Positions 27,800 through 37,528 of a stretch of 37,528 nucleotides of DNA are shown piece by piece (the stretch's first letter is position 1; every line of letters begins with the position of its first letter). The stretch is from an uncultured Bdellovibrionales bacterium (GTDB taxonomy: Bacteria > Bdellovibrionota > Bdellovibrionia > Bdellovibrionales > UBA1609). The stretch covers positions 1 through 37,528 of the forward strand of contig CALLBC010000108.1 of NCBI GenBank assembly GCA_938001965.1, written 5' to 3'. A model generated the notes under the pieces. The model ran no database searches, was not told the origin of the DNA, and saw only the letters and a program-made list of their open reading frames with translations. Both the position numbers and the translations under genes were made by a program.

Positions 27800-29113
27800 T
27801 TGTTATTAATTAAAAATGGTACTCTTGTAACTATGAATAAGTCCTTTGATGTTCTCAAGGGCGACCTCTTAATTAAAGACAATAAAATAATACAAATTTC
27901 AAAAAACATCCCTACTCCGGAGGGGGCCAAAACTATTGATGCCAGCAATCAGTTTGTTTTGCCTGGGTTAATTCAATCCCATGTGCATTTATGTCAAACT
28001 CTTTACCGTGGCTTTGCTGATGACCTACCCTTGCTTGATTGGCTTAAAAATAAAATTTGGCCAATGGAACACAATCACACTGAGAACTCAATTAAAGCCT
28101 CAGCAGACCTATCAATATTAGAAATGAATTTACTGGGGACCACTAGTATTCTAGATATGGCCTCTGTAAGAAATACTCATGCCTTGCTAGAGTCGGTTGA
28201 AAAATCTGGAATACGCTATTGGGGCGGAAAGTGCTTTATGGACTATAAAGACTACAGTGGCCCCCTTTATGAAAAAACTAGTGAAACGCTCAAAGAAACT
28301 GAAGAGTTAATTAAGTACTGGCACAAAAAAAATGACCTTATCAACTATGCCCTTTGCCCAAGGTTTGTGGTTTCATGTACTGAAGAAATCCTGATAGAAA
28401 GTAGAGAGTTACAAAAACAATATGATTTAATCATTCACACGCATGCCAGTGAAAATAAAGATGAAGTTGACATCGTCATTAAACGAACCGGACTAAGAAA
28501 CATTTCTTACCTTGATAAAATTAATCTACTTAACAAACAATCAGCCATTGCTCACTGCATACACCTTGATGAACACGAAATTTCATTAATGAAAAATTCG
28601 CAAGCTAATATTCTACATTGCCCAAGTTCAAACTTAAAACTTGCAAGTGGGATCGCCAAAATAGAACAGTATATTAATAATGGCCTCAGAGTTTCCATTG
28701 GCGCTGATGGCGCTCCTTGCAATAACAACTTAGATCCATTTATGGAAATGAGGCTCTGTGCTTTATTACAAAAACCAATTTTTGGATCTGAAGCCCTTTG
28801 CGCTCAAAAAGCTCTTGAGATTGGAACTCTTGGCGGGGCCATGGCTCTGGGCATGGAAAACCAATTAGGCCAACTTTCAGAAGGCTTTTTAGCGGATGTC
28901 ATTACTATTGATCGCTCGCATCCAAGTGTTTACACTGTACAAAACCCCTACTCAGCCATTGTTTATAGTTGTAGCGGAAGAGATGTTACAAACACTATTA
29001 TTAATGGAAAACTGGTTGTAAAAAATAAATCACATCAAGTTTTTGATGAAGAGTCTGTGAAGCAAAGTGCAAAACTTGAGCTGGACAAAATGATACGAAG
29101 AATTGAAAACTAA
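27800..29113 (+). CDS. Amidohydrolase (guanine/adenosine/MTA deaminase-like superfamily)
   Basis: FVLPGLIQSHVHLCQTLYRGFADDLPLLDWL, HTHASENKDEV, SAIAHCIHLDEHEI, SIGADGAPCNNNLDPF; candidate TTG start with upstream GGAGA. Confidence 0.85.
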   Translation: MLLIKNGTLVTMNKSFDVLKGDLLIKDNKIIQISKNIPTPEGAKTIDASNQFVLPGLIQSHVHLCQTLYRGFADDLPLLDWLKNKIWPMEHNHTENSIKASADLSILEMNLLGTTSILDMASVRNTHALLESVEKSGIRYWGGKCFMDYKDYSGPLYEKTSETLKETEELIKYWHKKNDLINYALCPRFVVSCTEEILIESRELQKQYDLIIHTHASENKDEVDIVIKRTGLRNISYLDKINLLNKQSAIAHCIHLDEHEISLMKNSQANILHCPSSNLKLASGIAKIEQYINNGLRVSIGADGAPCNNNLDPFMEMRLCALLQKPIFGSEALCAQKALEIGTLGGAMALGMENQLGQLSEGFLADVITIDRSHPSVYTVQNPYSAIVYSCSGRDVTNTIINGKLVVKNKSHQVFDEESVKQSAKLELDKMIRRIEN

Positions 29114-29307
29114 CTCTATTTACAAACTTTAGTCTAATCCATGCAAACCCCTGAAATGCCCTGTGGCAGTGCATTTTAGCCATAATCAGGACTAGCCCAT
29201 AGTCAAAAAAACCACTCTCCGTAACCTCCGCAACTAAACCCTCTGGCATAATAATATCTGAAGTCTTTTCTTTCGAAACCTCTTTGTTTCAACTTATCAA
29301 AAGTTAA

Positions 29308-30597
29308 ATGCCATGGATGGCGGAGCTATTAATGATTGCAAGTATTTTACGTTTTATCCTATTTATTTTTTTAACTTTAAATATTATCTCTTGTGATAAC
29401 TCAGCAAACGAAAGTAAGAAGTTTGACGAATTCAATAAAACTCAAGCTTGTCGTGGCAACAAAGTACCAAACGAATATATTGTTCAATGGAAAAGTGGAA
29501 AAATTTCAAAAGTCACTGGCATGAACCAAGAGCAGTTTTTAAATAATTATATTCAAAAACATTATGATGAAATAAAAACTTCTGAACCAAATTATAAATT
29601 AAACTTAATTGATGATTCTATTAAACCCTTTGCCACATGCACCAAAGGCAACTGGGGTGTTGATAGCATAAATGTAAAATCATTATGGTCTTCTGGCTTA
29701 ACTGGTAAAAATGTTTTAATTGCGGTGAGTGATTCTGGCGTAGACATTAACCACCCTTCTTTAAAAAATAGAATTGCTTACAATATCGGTGAATCTGGAA
29801 CTGACTCCAATGGTAACGATAAATCAACTAATGGTATTGACGATGATAAAAATGGTTATATTGATGACTACGCCGGCTATGATTTTGTCGATGGGGATGG
29901 CTCTCCAAACGATATAAGCGGGCACGGCACAGGCGTGGCTGGAACAATTGCCTCTGAGCACGCTCCCTTTAAAAGCAACGGAAGTAACAAACAAGTCTTT
30001 GGCATTGCTCCTGGCGCTAAAATAATTCCAATTAAATTTATAAACCGCACAGGCGCAGACACTCAGGCAGCGGTTAACTCTTTAAAATATGCTGTTACTA
30101 GAGGCGCACAAATTATTAATGCTAGCTGGGGAGGAAATGATTGTTCTTCTATTTTACCCAATTATATAAAAACTTTGGAACAAAAAAATTTACTTTTCGT
30201 TGCAGCCTCCGGCAATGAGTATAAGGATCTTGATAATCTTGGGCGGCTTAACCCCACTTACCCTGCATCACTCAATTTAAAGAATCAAATTACTGTTGGG
30301 GCCATAGGGTTTTTTGGTAACAAAACTGATTTTTCAAACTATGGGAGAAACTCTGTAGAATTATTCGCCCCTGGTTCAGAGATTATAACTTTAGCACCAA
30401 ACTCTGGCAGCACATGCTATGATGGAACAAGCTTTGCCGCACCAATTGTTAGCGGTGCGCTTGCTTTGCTCATGGAAGCATACCCAAGCGCTAAGCCTTT
30501 AGAAATTAAAAAGCTTATTCTAGATAATACTCGAATAGATCAAAACTATATTAACCTCACAAAAGGGGCTTTAGATTTGGGTAATTTATCTCCTTAA
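29308..30597 (+). CDS. Subtilisin-like (S8) serine protease, probable lipoprotein
   Basis: Catalytic triad motifs AVSDSGVDINHPS, DISGHGTGVAGTIASE, YDGTSFAAPIVSGALA; N-terminal hydrophobic segment ending LNIISC. Translation may start at 29332. Confidence 0.9.
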   Translation: MPWMAELLMIASILRFILFIFLTLNIISCDNSANESKKFDEFNKTQACRGNKVPNEYIVQWKSGKISKVTGMNQEQFLNNYIQKHYDEIKTSEPNYKLNLIDDSIKPFATCTKGNWGVDSINVKSLWSSGLTGKNVLIAVSDSGVDINHPSLKNRIAYNIGESGTDSNGNDKSTNGIDDDKNGYIDDYAGYDFVDGDGSPNDISGHGTGVAGTIASEHAPFKSNGSNKQVFGIAPGAKIIPIKFINRTGADTQAAVNSLKYAVTRGAQIINASWGGNDCSSILPNYIKTLEQKNLLFVAASGNEYKDLDNLGRLNPTYPASLNLKNQITVGAIGFFGNKTDFSNYGRNSVELFAPGSEIITLAPNSGSTCYDGTSFAAPIVSGALALLMEAYPSAKPLEIKKLILDNTRIDQNYINLTKGALDLGNLSP

Positions 30598-30814
30598 TAA
30601 AATATTTATTTTCTTTAAATTTAGGACGCGGTATTACATAAATACACCTCCTGAAAGCCCCATATTTAAGCTAAACAGCTAGATTTTGTGCCGCGCATTA
30701 TTTAGGTCATTTTTACCCTACTATTCCTATACGTCTCTCTCTATTTCATATAAGAATTTATGCTTAAATTAAAGTTTTAAAATTTAAACTAAATCAACAA
30801 TTAAGGGCACTTAA

Positions 30815-32107
30815 GTGAGAACATACATTAGTGATTTAAAAAAACATATCGGCGAAGAAGTTACTTTAAAAGGTTGGGTTTATAACTACAGAGCTTCAAG
30901 TAAAAAAATAAAGTTTTTAATTTTACGAGATGGCACTGGATTATGCCAATGTGTTTACTTTAATGGCGAGTGTGATGACCAAGCTATAGAATTATTTTCA
31001 GAAATCACGCAAGAGTCTAGTGTGGAAGTTACTGGAGTTCCTCGTATTGAAGAGCGTAGCCCAGGTGGAGTTGAGCTTGGTGCTGTAAAATTAAAAATAT
31101 TATCGAAATCAGTGGATTACCCAATCACTCCCAAAGAACATGGAACTGATTTTTTAATGAACCACCGTCACCTTTGGTTAAGGTCGAAAAAACAACATGC
31201 AGCCTTAAGAGTTCGAGCCGAACTTATTAATGCAATCAGAGATTTCTTTGATGGTGATGGTTTTACACTTATAGATGCACCCATTTTTACTCCAAGTTCT
31301 TGTGAAGGAACATCCAATTTATTTGAAACACAATACTTTGATGACAAAGCCTATTTATCACAAAGTGGTCAACTATACATGGAAGCCGCCGCTGCTGCTT
31401 TTGGCAAAGCCTATTGTTTTGGCCCAACTTTCCGTGCAGAAAAATCTAAAACTCGCAGACATCTTATTGAGTTTTGGATGGTTGAACCAGAAGTAGCATT
31501 CAATGACCTTTATGACAATATGGACTTAGCAGAAAAGTTTGTTGAGTATATAATTCAACGAACAATTAAAAATAAGGCGGAAGAACTTAAAATTCTTGGT
31601 CGCGATACAAGTGGCCTTGAAAAAATTAAAGGAGAATTCCCTCGCCTACATTATAGAGAGGCTGTAGAAATTATTAAAAAAGAAAACCCTGATTTTATTG
31701 ATGGCGATGACTTTGGTGCGCCTGACGAAACTGTGATTAGTTCAAAATTTGAAAAGCCAGTTTTTGTTCACCACTTTCCGTCAGCAATTAAAGCTTTTTA
31801 CATGAAAGAGGACACTGAGGATAAGGGTTATAGTTTTAGCTGTGACATGCTTGGAACAGAAGGCTACGGTGAGATCATTGGCGGAGGCCAACGTGAAGAA
31901 AGTATTGAAGTATTAGAACAAAAAATTAAAGAACATGAATTAGATATGAAGGATTTTCAGTGGTATCTAGATGTAAGGCGCTATGGAAGCTTCCCTCACT
32001 CTGGCTTTGGCTTGGGTGTTGAAAGAACTGTAGCTTGGATTTGTGGCTTACCTCATATTAGAGAAACTATACCCTTCCCAAGAATGTATGGTCGATTACA
32101 TCCATAG
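30815..32107 (+). CDS. asnS: Asparaginyl-tRNA synthetase
   Basis: OB fold [27 protein letters not shown]; class II motifs [74 protein letters not shown]. Confidence 0.94.
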   Translation: MRTYISDLKKHIGEEVTLKGWVYNYRASSKKIKFLILRDGTGLCQCVYFNGECDDQAIELFSEITQESSVEVTGVPRIEERSPGGVELGAVKLKILSKSVDYPITPKEHGTDFLMNHRHLWLRSKKQHAALRVRAELINAIRDFFDGDGFTLIDAPIFTPSSCEGTSNLFETQYFDDKAYLSQSGQLYMEAAAAAFGKAYCFGPTFRAEKSKTRRHLIEFWMVEPEVAFNDLYDNMDLAEKFVEYIIQRTIKNKAEELKILGRDTSGLEKIKGEFPRLHYREAVEIIKKENPDFIDGDDFGAPDETVISSKFEKPVFVHHFPSAIKAFYMKEDTEDKGYSFSCDMLGTEGYGEIIGGGQREESIEVLEQKIKEHELDMKDFQWYLDVRRYGSFPHSGFGLGVERTVAWICGLPHIRETIPFPRMYGRLHP

Positions 32108-32115
32108 GAGTTAAT

Positions 32116-33672
32116 GTGGAAAAAGAAATAGAATTAAAACTTAAAAATCTTGATGATAAAAATAATCAAGCCTATATGGGTGGTGGTGAAGCCAGGCAAA
32201 AAAAGCATCGCCAAGGCGAACGCTTAACTGCACGTGAACGCCTTGATGTTTTACTTGATCCAGGCAGCTTTGTTGAGCTTGATCGCTTTATCACTCACCG
32301 CTGCCAAAATTTTGGAATGGGTGAAAGAAAAATCCCTGGTGATGGTGTTGTTACCGGCTATGGTCGAATTAATGGAAAGACGGTTTATGTCTATAGCCAA
32401 GACTTCACAGTGTTTGGCGGAAGTATGTCGCGCACTCAAGCCAACAAAATTTTAAAAATACAAGAAATGGCTATGAAAAATGGATGTCCAATTATTGGAT
32501 TAAATGATTCTGGTGGCGCGAGAATTCAAGAGGGTGTTGAAGCCTTGGCTGGGTACGCAGATATCTTTTTGAAAAATACTTTAGCTTCTGGTGTAGTTCC
32601 ACAAATTAGTGCAATAATGGGGCCTTGTGCTGGTGGTGCTGTTTATAGCCCAAGTTTAACTGATTTTATTTTTATGGTTAAAGATACTAGTTATATGTTT
32701 GTAACTGGTCCCGATGTAATTAAAACTGTAACTCATGAAGAAGTTACTAAAGAGGAACTAGGTGGTGCATTAACTCATAACCAAAAATCTGGTGTTGCAC
32801 ATTTTGCCACAGACAATGATAAGCACTGCTTATTAATGATTCGTGAACTTCTAAACTTCTTACCAATGAATAACTTAGATGATACCCCTTATCTTGAAAC
32901 TAAGGATAAGCCTGACCGCATTGATGAAAGCTTAAACGAAATTGTTCCTAGTAATCCTAAAAAGCCTTATGACATAAAAGAAATTGTTAAAAAGACTGTT
33001 GATGAGGGCTACTTCTTAGAAGTTCAGCAACATTATGCGCAAAATATTGTTATTGGCTTTGCTAGATATAATGGGCGCAGTGTTGGTATAGTTGCTAACC
33101 AACCACAAGTTTTGGCTGGCTGTTTAAATATTCCTGCCAGCATAAAAGCAGCTCGATTTGTTAGATTCTGTGATGCCTTTAATATTCCTGTTGTAAGTTT
33201 TGTTGATGTTCCTGGCTTTTTACCAGGGACCGACCAAGAGTGGGCTGGAGTAATTACTCACGGAGCAAAATTACTTTATGCTTATGCCGAAGCAACAGTT
33301 CCTAAGGTAACTATTGTTACAAGAAAAGCTTATGGCGGAGCCTATGACGTAATGTCATCAAAGCATTTACGTGGCGACATTAACCTTGCCTATCCAACAG
33401 CAGAAATTGCAGTAATGGGTGCTGAGGGCGCAGTGAATATTGTATTTAGAAATGAAATTAAAGAAGCCTCCAATGTGGATGAGCGCAGAAAAGAGCTTAT
33501 TGATGATTACGAAAAGCAATTTGCTAATCCTTATGTTGCTGCCGAGCTTGGTTACATCGACGAGGTCATTGAACCTGCACTCACTAGGAAAAGAATTATT
33601 GAGTCATTAGAAATGCTAAAAAACAAAAAAGATACTAACCCTCCAAAAAAACACGGGAATATACCTCTATAA
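32116..33672 (+). CDS. pccB: Propionyl/acyl-CoA carboxylase carboxyltransferase (beta) subunit
   Basis: [88 protein letters not shown]. Confidence 0.93.
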   Translation: MEKEIELKLKNLDDKNNQAYMGGGEARQKKHRQGERLTARERLDVLLDPGSFVELDRFITHRCQNFGMGERKIPGDGVVTGYGRINGKTVYVYSQDFTVFGGSMSRTQANKILKIQEMAMKNGCPIIGLNDSGGARIQEGVEALAGYADIFLKNTLASGVVPQISAIMGPCAGGAVYSPSLTDFIFMVKDTSYMFVTGPDVIKTVTHEEVTKEELGGALTHNQKSGVAHFATDNDKHCLLMIRELLNFLPMNNLDDTPYLETKDKPDRIDESLNEIVPSNPKKPYDIKEIVKKTVDEGYFLEVQQHYAQNIVIGFARYNGRSVGIVANQPQVLAGCLNIPASIKAARFVRFCDAFNIPVVSFVDVPGFLPGTDQEWAGVITHGAKLLYAYAEATVPKVTIVTRKAYGGAYDVMSSKHLRGDINLAYPTAEIAVMGAEGAVNIVFRNEIKEASNVDERRKELIDDYEKQFANPYVAAELGYIDEVIEPALTRKRIIESLEMLKNKKDTNPPKKHGNIPL

Positions 33673-33687
33673 AACTAGGATATAATT

Positions 33688-35187
33688 ATGTTTAAAAAAA
33701 TTCTTATTGCTAACCGTGGTGAAATTGCAATTCGTGTGATTCGTGCTTGTAGAAGCATGAACATTCAAACTGTTGCTGTTTATAGCGTTGCCGACAGAAA
33801 CAGTTTACATGTTATGCTTGCCGATGAAGCCTATGAAATTGGACCTGCACCGAGTAACCAATCATATTTAAATGTGGATAAACTTGTTGAAGTTTGTAAA
33901 AGTGCTAGCGTTGATGCTATTCACCCTGGCTATGGCTTTTTAAGTGAAAATGCTGACTTTGTAAAAAGACTTAACGAGGAAGGCATTACTTTTATTGGCC
34001 CAACTGTTGAAAATATTAGAGCCATGGGCGATAAACTTGCTTCTCGCGAGCTCATGATGAAGGCAGGAGTTCCTACCGTTCCTGGAAGCCCTGGATCAAT
34101 TACAGATGCTGATGAAGCCGAAAAAGTTGCTGCTGAAATTGGTTACCCTGTAATTATTAAAGCTTCTGCTGGGGGCGGAGGTAAAGGAATCAGAGTTGTT
34201 TTTGAACCTAAAGAATTAGCTAGTAGCTTTAGAGCCTGCCAATCTGAAGGAAAAAATTACTTCAGTGATGATCGAGTTTTTATTGAGCGCTTTGTTCAAA
34301 ACCCTAAACATATTGAAATCCAGGTTTTTGGCGACACGCATGGAAACGTAGTTCACTTATTCGAGCGCGAATGCTCTGTTCAAAGACGACACCAAAAACT
34401 AATTGAAGAATCTCCTAGTATTTCTGTTCCGCAAAAAGTTCGTGAGACAATGGGTCAGGTTGCCGTAACAGCAGCCAAATCTATTAACTATGTTGGCGCC
34501 GGAACTATTGAGTTTATTTTTGATAACAATACTAAAGAGTTCTTTTTCATGGAGATGAATACTCGTTTACAAGTTGAGCATCCAATTACTGAGCTTGTCA
34601 CTGGGGCTGACTTAGTTAAAGAACAAATTCTTGTTGCTACTGGTAAAGAGCTTTCATTTAAACAAGAAGATATTAAACAAACTGGTCATGCCATTGAATT
34701 AAGAATTTGCGCTGAAGACCCTGTAACTTTTGTTCCAAACCCAGGGACAATAAGACGTTACCGTGAGCCGTCTGGCCCATTCATTCGAGTTGATGGCGGC
34801 GCCTACCAAGGTTATGAAATCCCAATTTATTATGACCCAATGATATCTAAACTTATTGCTTGGGGACATAATCGCGAAGAATGTATTAACAATCTTCATC
34901 GCGCTTTAGGCGAGTATATGATCACTGGTGTAAAAACTAATATCAACTTACATCGAAATATTTTAAAGCACCCACTCTTTTTAAGCGGTGAATACACAAC
35001 CCAATTCATTGAAAAAGAAGTTACTGGTAAACCACAAGAAGACATGTTCATGTTTGTAGATGATCGAGTCTTTTTAATTTCAGCTGCGATTGAAGCCTAC
35101 AAACATGCAAAGTCTAATAACAACTTTCAGTTTAGTGAAAATAGCCAATGGAAAATTGCTGGCCGCAATAAGCAACTAAGGCAATAG
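33688..35187 (+). CDS. Biotin carboxylase subunit of acyl-CoA carboxylase
   Basis: FKKILIANRGEIAIRVIRACR, HPGYGFLSENADF, IIKASAGGGGKGIRVV, ERECSVQRRHQKLIEESPS, MEMNTRLQVEHPITE. Confidence 0.93.
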   Translation: MFKKILIANRGEIAIRVIRACRSMNIQTVAVYSVADRNSLHVMLADEAYEIGPAPSNQSYLNVDKLVEVCKSASVDAIHPGYGFLSENADFVKRLNEEGITFIGPTVENIRAMGDKLASRELMMKAGVPTVPGSPGSITDADEAEKVAAEIGYPVIIKASAGGGGKGIRVVFEPKELASSFRACQSEGKNYFSDDRVFIERFVQNPKHIEIQVFGDTHGNVVHLFERECSVQRRHQKLIEESPSISVPQKVRETMGQVAVTAAKSINYVGAGTIEFIFDNNTKEFFFMEMNTRLQVEHPITELVTGADLVKEQILVATGKELSFKQEDIKQTGHAIELRICAEDPVTFVPNPGTIRRYREPSGPFIRVDGGAYQGYEIPIYYDPMISKLIAWGHNREECINNLHRALGEYMITGVKTNINLHRNILKHPLFLSGEYTTQFIEKEVTGKPQEDMFMFVDDRVFLISAAIEAYKHAKSNNNFQFSENSQWKIAGRNKQLRQ

Positions 35188-35196
35188 GAGTATATC

Positions 35197-35718
35197 ATGT
35201 ATTTTGAAGCACAATCTAATGGACAAAATTATGCACTAACTATTCGCGAAGACCGTGAAGCTTGGCGAGTTGGTATAAAAAAAGAATCTCTTGATTGGAA
35301 CTACTACAATGTTTCTAAGAAAGATTATCAAGATGTGAATCAAACTATCAGTTTTATTTTCAAAAATAGCTCATACTTAGTTGATGTCATTGGTGAAGAA
35401 ACTGATTATACCGTTTACACTCGTGGCTCATTTAGAAAAATAAGTATTTTCAATGACGAAATGATCTTACATGAAAGCCTTAAATCTGGTGGCCAACTTG
35501 GTGGAGGCAATAACCTCTCTTCAGGTATGCCTGGAAAAATTGTAAAGCTTTTTGTTAAGCCTGGACAAGAAATCAAAGAAGGCGAGCCTTTATTAATTAT
35601 GGAAGCAATGAAAATGGAAAATGAAATGCGTGCAGCCAGAGATGTTACCATTGATGAAATTCTAGTTTCTGAAGGTGACACAATAGAATCAGGTGCTGTT
35701 CTAATATCTTTCAAATAA
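35197..35718 (+). CDS. Biotin carboxyl carrier subunit of acyl-CoA carboxylase
   Basis: C-terminal biotinyl domain MPGKIVKLFVKPGQEIKEGEPLLIMEAMKMENEM. Confidence 0.93.
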   Translation: MYFEAQSNGQNYALTIREDREAWRVGIKKESLDWNYYNVSKKDYQDVNQTISFIFKNSSYLVDVIGEETDYTVYTRGSFRKISIFNDEMILHESLKSGGQLGGGNNLSSGMPGKIVKLFVKPGQEIKEGEPLLIMEAMKMENEMRAARDVTIDEILVSEGDTIESGAVLISFK

Positions 35719-35733
35719 AGGTAATACAATTTA

Positions 35734-37338
35734 ATGTCTAAAACTAAATATCGTAAAAGCTCATTTACCAACTCTAGCAACATTGAAATCCAGGATTACT
35801 ATGGCCCAAGCGATGTTTCAGACAACCTAAGCGAAAGCCTATCGACACCAGGGAAATTCCCTTTTACTCGCGGCGTACAAGAAACTATGTACAAAGGGCG
35901 TTTATGGACCATGAGACAATATGCTGGCTTTGGTTCTGCTGCAGAAAGTAACAAACGTTATAAATTACTTTTAGATAAAGGCACAACAGGATTAAGTGTC
36001 GCTTTCGACCTGCCCACTCAGATGGGCTATGACTCAGATCATATTATGTCTACTGGCGAAGTTGGAAAGGTTGGAGTTGCAATAAGTAGTATTGAAGATA
36101 TGGAAGTACTACTAAATAATATTCCTCTTGATAAAGTTTCCACCTCTATGACTATTAACTCCACTGCGGGTATTTTACTTAGCCTTTATATTGCTGTGGC
36201 AGAAAAAAGAGGAATTGATCGTAAGATCTTACGTGGAACTATCCAAAATGATTTATTAAAAGAGTATATCGCCCGTGGCACATATATTTACCCACCAAAG
36301 CCATCAATGCGAGTTATTACAAATATTTTTGAATACTGTACTAACGAAGTTCCATTATGGAATACAATTAGTATTTCTGGATATCATATTCGTGAGGCTG
36401 GCAGCACCGCTGTACAAGAGCTTGCCTTTACCCTTGCTAATGCAATTACGTATGTGCAATCTGCTGTTGACCAAGGGTTAGACGTTAATAGCTTTGCTCG
36501 TCGACTCAGTTTCTTTTTTAACGTTCATAATAACTTCTTTGAAGAAATTGCTAAATTTCGTGCGGCAAGAAGAATGTGGGCTAAAATAATGAAAGAGCGC
36601 TTCAATGTTACTGATGAAAAAGCTTTAAAAATGAGGTTTCATTCTCAAACCGCTGGAGTAACTTTAACTGCTCAACAGCCAGAGAACAATATTGCCCGAG
36701 TAAGTATGCAAGCCTTAGCCTCTGTTTTAGGAGGCACTCAAAGTCTGCATACAAACTCTATGGACGAGGCTCTTGGTTTACCCACTGAAAAAGCAGCCAC
36801 AATTGCTTTAAGAACCCAACAAATTATTGCCCACGAAACTGGAGTTACTGACACAATTGATCCACTTGCTGGCTCTTACTTTGTGGAAAATTTAACAGAT
36901 GAAGTTGAGCGCAGAGCCTATGATTATATCGACCGCATTGAAAATATGGGCGGAGTTATTAAATGTATTGAGCAAGGCTGGATTCAAAATGAAATACAAA
37001 ACTCTGCTTACCAACAACAACTTGATCTTGAATCAAAAAAAGAAATTATTGTTGGTGTTAATGACTTTATACAAACTGATAAACGTACAAATGTTGAGGT
37101 CTTAAAAATTTCTGAAGACGTTGCAAGAGAACAAATTCAAAGGCTTACTCTATTTAAAAGTAAAAGAGATAATGCTTTAGTAAAATCATATTGTGAGAAA
37201 ATCACAAATGCAGCCGATGCTGACACAAATTTAATGCCTCTTTTTGTTGAAGCTGTTAAAAATAATGTTACTCTTGGCGAAATCAGTGACTCTCTCCGCA
37301 AAGTCTTTGGACAATACAGAGAGACTGTTAAGTTTTAG
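35734..37338 (+). CDS. Methylmalonyl-CoA mutase large-subunit catalytic domain (no cobalamin-binding domain in this ORF)
   Basis: [100 protein letters not shown]. Confidence 0.92.
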   Translation: MSKTKYRKSSFTNSSNIEIQDYYGPSDVSDNLSESLSTPGKFPFTRGVQETMYKGRLWTMRQYAGFGSAAESNKRYKLLLDKGTTGLSVAFDLPTQMGYDSDHIMSTGEVGKVGVAISSIEDMEVLLNNIPLDKVSTSMTINSTAGILLSLYIAVAEKRGIDRKILRGTIQNDLLKEYIARGTYIYPPKPSMRVITNIFEYCTNEVPLWNTISISGYHIREAGSTAVQELAFTLANAITYVQSAVDQGLDVNSFARRLSFFFNVHNNFFEEIAKFRAARRMWAKIMKERFNVTDEKALKMRFHSQTAGVTLTAQQPENNIARVSMQALASVLGGTQSLHTNSMDEALGLPTEKAATIALRTQQIIAHETGVTDTIDPLAGSYFVENLTDEVERRAYDYIDRIENMGGVIKCIEQGWIQNEIQNSAYQQQLDLESKKEIIVGVNDFIQTDKRTNVEVLKISEDVAREQIQRLTLFKSKRDNALVKSYCEKITNAADADTNLMPLFVEAVKNNVTLGEISDSLRKVFGQYRETVKF

Positions 37339-37528
37339 TTTTGATAATTTTCCTAGCAAGTTTGCAAGCGAGTTGATTGATAGCCTAAGTTGTAACGGTT
37401 AAGACCTGATCGTACAGTTGCCCTTTTAGCAAGCATCGTGTTTTTAAATTGTCTGTCAGTTAAAATCTAGTTTTTTCTTATTCCAAACCTCCTTGCCTGC
37501 AAGGAGAGTTTGCATCGGAGTTCTTCCG

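Noticed and set aside
29001-29249. 82-aa minus-strand ORF spilling into the 29114-29307 intergenic region
   Set aside because: Mostly antisense to the amidohydrolase end; the intergenic part (MPEGLVAEVTESGFFDYGLVLIMAKMHCHRAF) is protein-like, but no family is recognisable.
35415-35783. 122-aa minus-strand ORF
   Set aside because: Antisense to the biotin carrier gene and the mutase start; no ribosome-binding site or domain evidence.
37486-37510. CTCCTTGC/GCAAGGAG palindrome at the window end
   Set aside because: Only 8-bp arms with essentially no loop, and no context beyond the window edge.

Overview
AT-rich, gene-dense chromosomal window of about 37.5 kb. Gene content (minor pilins, PilT, subtilase, nucleoside catabolism) loosely suggests a Bdellovibrionota/deltaproteobacterial-type genome, but taxonomy is only inferred. 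No rRNA, tRNA, CRISPR array, prophage or complete IS element was seen. From left to right: a truncated pilin-like CDS (minus); a secreted SASA/SGNH esterase with tandem DGDGWGWNG motifs; two pilin-like proteins; a minus-strand operon of class III aminotransferase, M20 deacylase, AstA, AstD and MltG; a plus-strand envelope cluster (TPR/SH3, stand-alone cNMP-binding protein, AI-2E/PerM family, BamD-like, TPR, Hpt); minus-strand rimO, lolA-like and comF-like; a minus-strand ribosome-biogenesis run (rng, rplU, rpmA, obgE, a nadD-rsfS fusion, rlmH); pilT; a nucleoside-catabolism operon (deoC, deoA/pdp, punA, amidohydrolase); a subtilase; and asnS followed by a three-subunit propionyl/acyl-CoA carboxylase and a methylmalonyl-CoA mutase large subunit. 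The items most worth a second look are: a perfect 42-bp inverted repeat around a GC-rich structured core between rng and rplU; a rewired succinyltransferase (AST-like) operon with no astB or astE but with an M20 hydrolase whose metal-ligand motifs are altered; the NadD-RsfS fusion; ribosomal protein L21 with a histone-H1-like Lys/Ala tail; and recently duplicated 132-bp coding repeats in the esterase.
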